Shown here: positions 5,800-5,858 of the stretch, piece by piece
How the letters are laid out: every line of letters starts with the position of its first letter
Numbering within the stretch: position 1 is the stretch's first letter
NCBI GenBank assembly: GCA_036986275.1
Contig: BTRG01000085.1
Coordinates: 1 to 5,858, forward strand
Source: BTRG01 sp036986275
Lineage (GTDB): Bacteria; Pseudomonadota; Gammaproteobacteria; Acidiferrobacterales; SZUA-150
Reading direction: 5' to 3'
DNA: 5,858 nucleotides
Translations under genes and position numbers: made by a program
Notes under the pieces: model-generated
Database searches by the model: none
Seen by the model: only the letters and a program-made list of their open reading frames with translations
What the model was told of the DNA's origin: nothing

Positions 5800-5858
5800 G
5801 TTTACGGCAAGATCTTCACTATCAGGTGAGGTTGAATATTGGCTTTAGGTTGGACTAG
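5800..5858 (+). pseudogene. Dodecin 3'-end fragment, frameshifted second copy
   Basis: These 59 bases align with the last 60 bases of the intact dodecin gene (2813-2872). The final 14 codons including the stop (5817-5858) match 36 of 42 bases. All six differences are silent, so both copies encode HYQVRLNIGFRLD and then stop (TAG here, TAA there). Just upstream, GTT TAC GGC AAG ATC encodes VYGKI against VDGKI in the intact gene, but one base is missing before the His codon, so the two parts are out of frame. The flavin-contacting Gln is retained, while no clear equivalent of Trp39 is seen. Weaker resemblance may reach back to about 5737 in the frame starting at ATG 5728. The sequence cannot make a working dodecin from what is visible. 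Confidence 0.75.

Overview
The window looks like chromosomal DNA from a free-living, moderate-GC Proteobacterium, most likely a gammaproteobacterium. This rests on the gene families: a DUF3530-type exported hydrolase, a PETN-reductase-like old yellow enzyme, a cNMP-binding/GGDEF regulator and a bacterial dodecin. The sequence does not fix a genus.

Left part (1-1541). The window opens inside the last 37 codons of a probable ISL3-type transposase. About 430 bp without a convincing gene follow, with two weak hairpins. Then comes a minus-strand gene for a diguanylate cyclase with an N-terminal cyclic-nucleotide-binding-like domain. Its catalytic GGEEF motif and RxxD inhibitory site are intact, but the sensor domain lacks the usual phosphate-binding arginine.

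Middle (1542-2872). A 172-bp divergent intergenic region separates the cyclase from a plus-strand gene for an exported alpha/beta hydrolase. Downstream are a 14-codon ORF with a good ribosome-binding site and a complete dodecin gene, whose product is a small flavin-binding and flavin-buffering protein.

Right part (2873-5858). Three adjacent dyad symmetries and a perfect TATAAT precede a gene for an exported protein of about 508 residues that I do not recognise. It is followed by an FMN-dependent ene-reductase. The last 59 bases are a second copy of the dodecin 3' end. Its final 13 codons encode the same residues as the intact gene, with only silent changes, but a one-base deletion separates them from the preceding codons. 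Two copies of a dodecin tail therefore bracket about 2.9 kb holding the unknown gene and the ene-reductase. This is the most unusual structure in the window.

No single pathway ties the genes together. Dodecin and the ene-reductase both use flavins, the hydrolase and the unknown protein are both probably exported, and the cyclase is a stand-alone regulator. I found no CRISPR array, tRNA, rRNA or convincing defence system.
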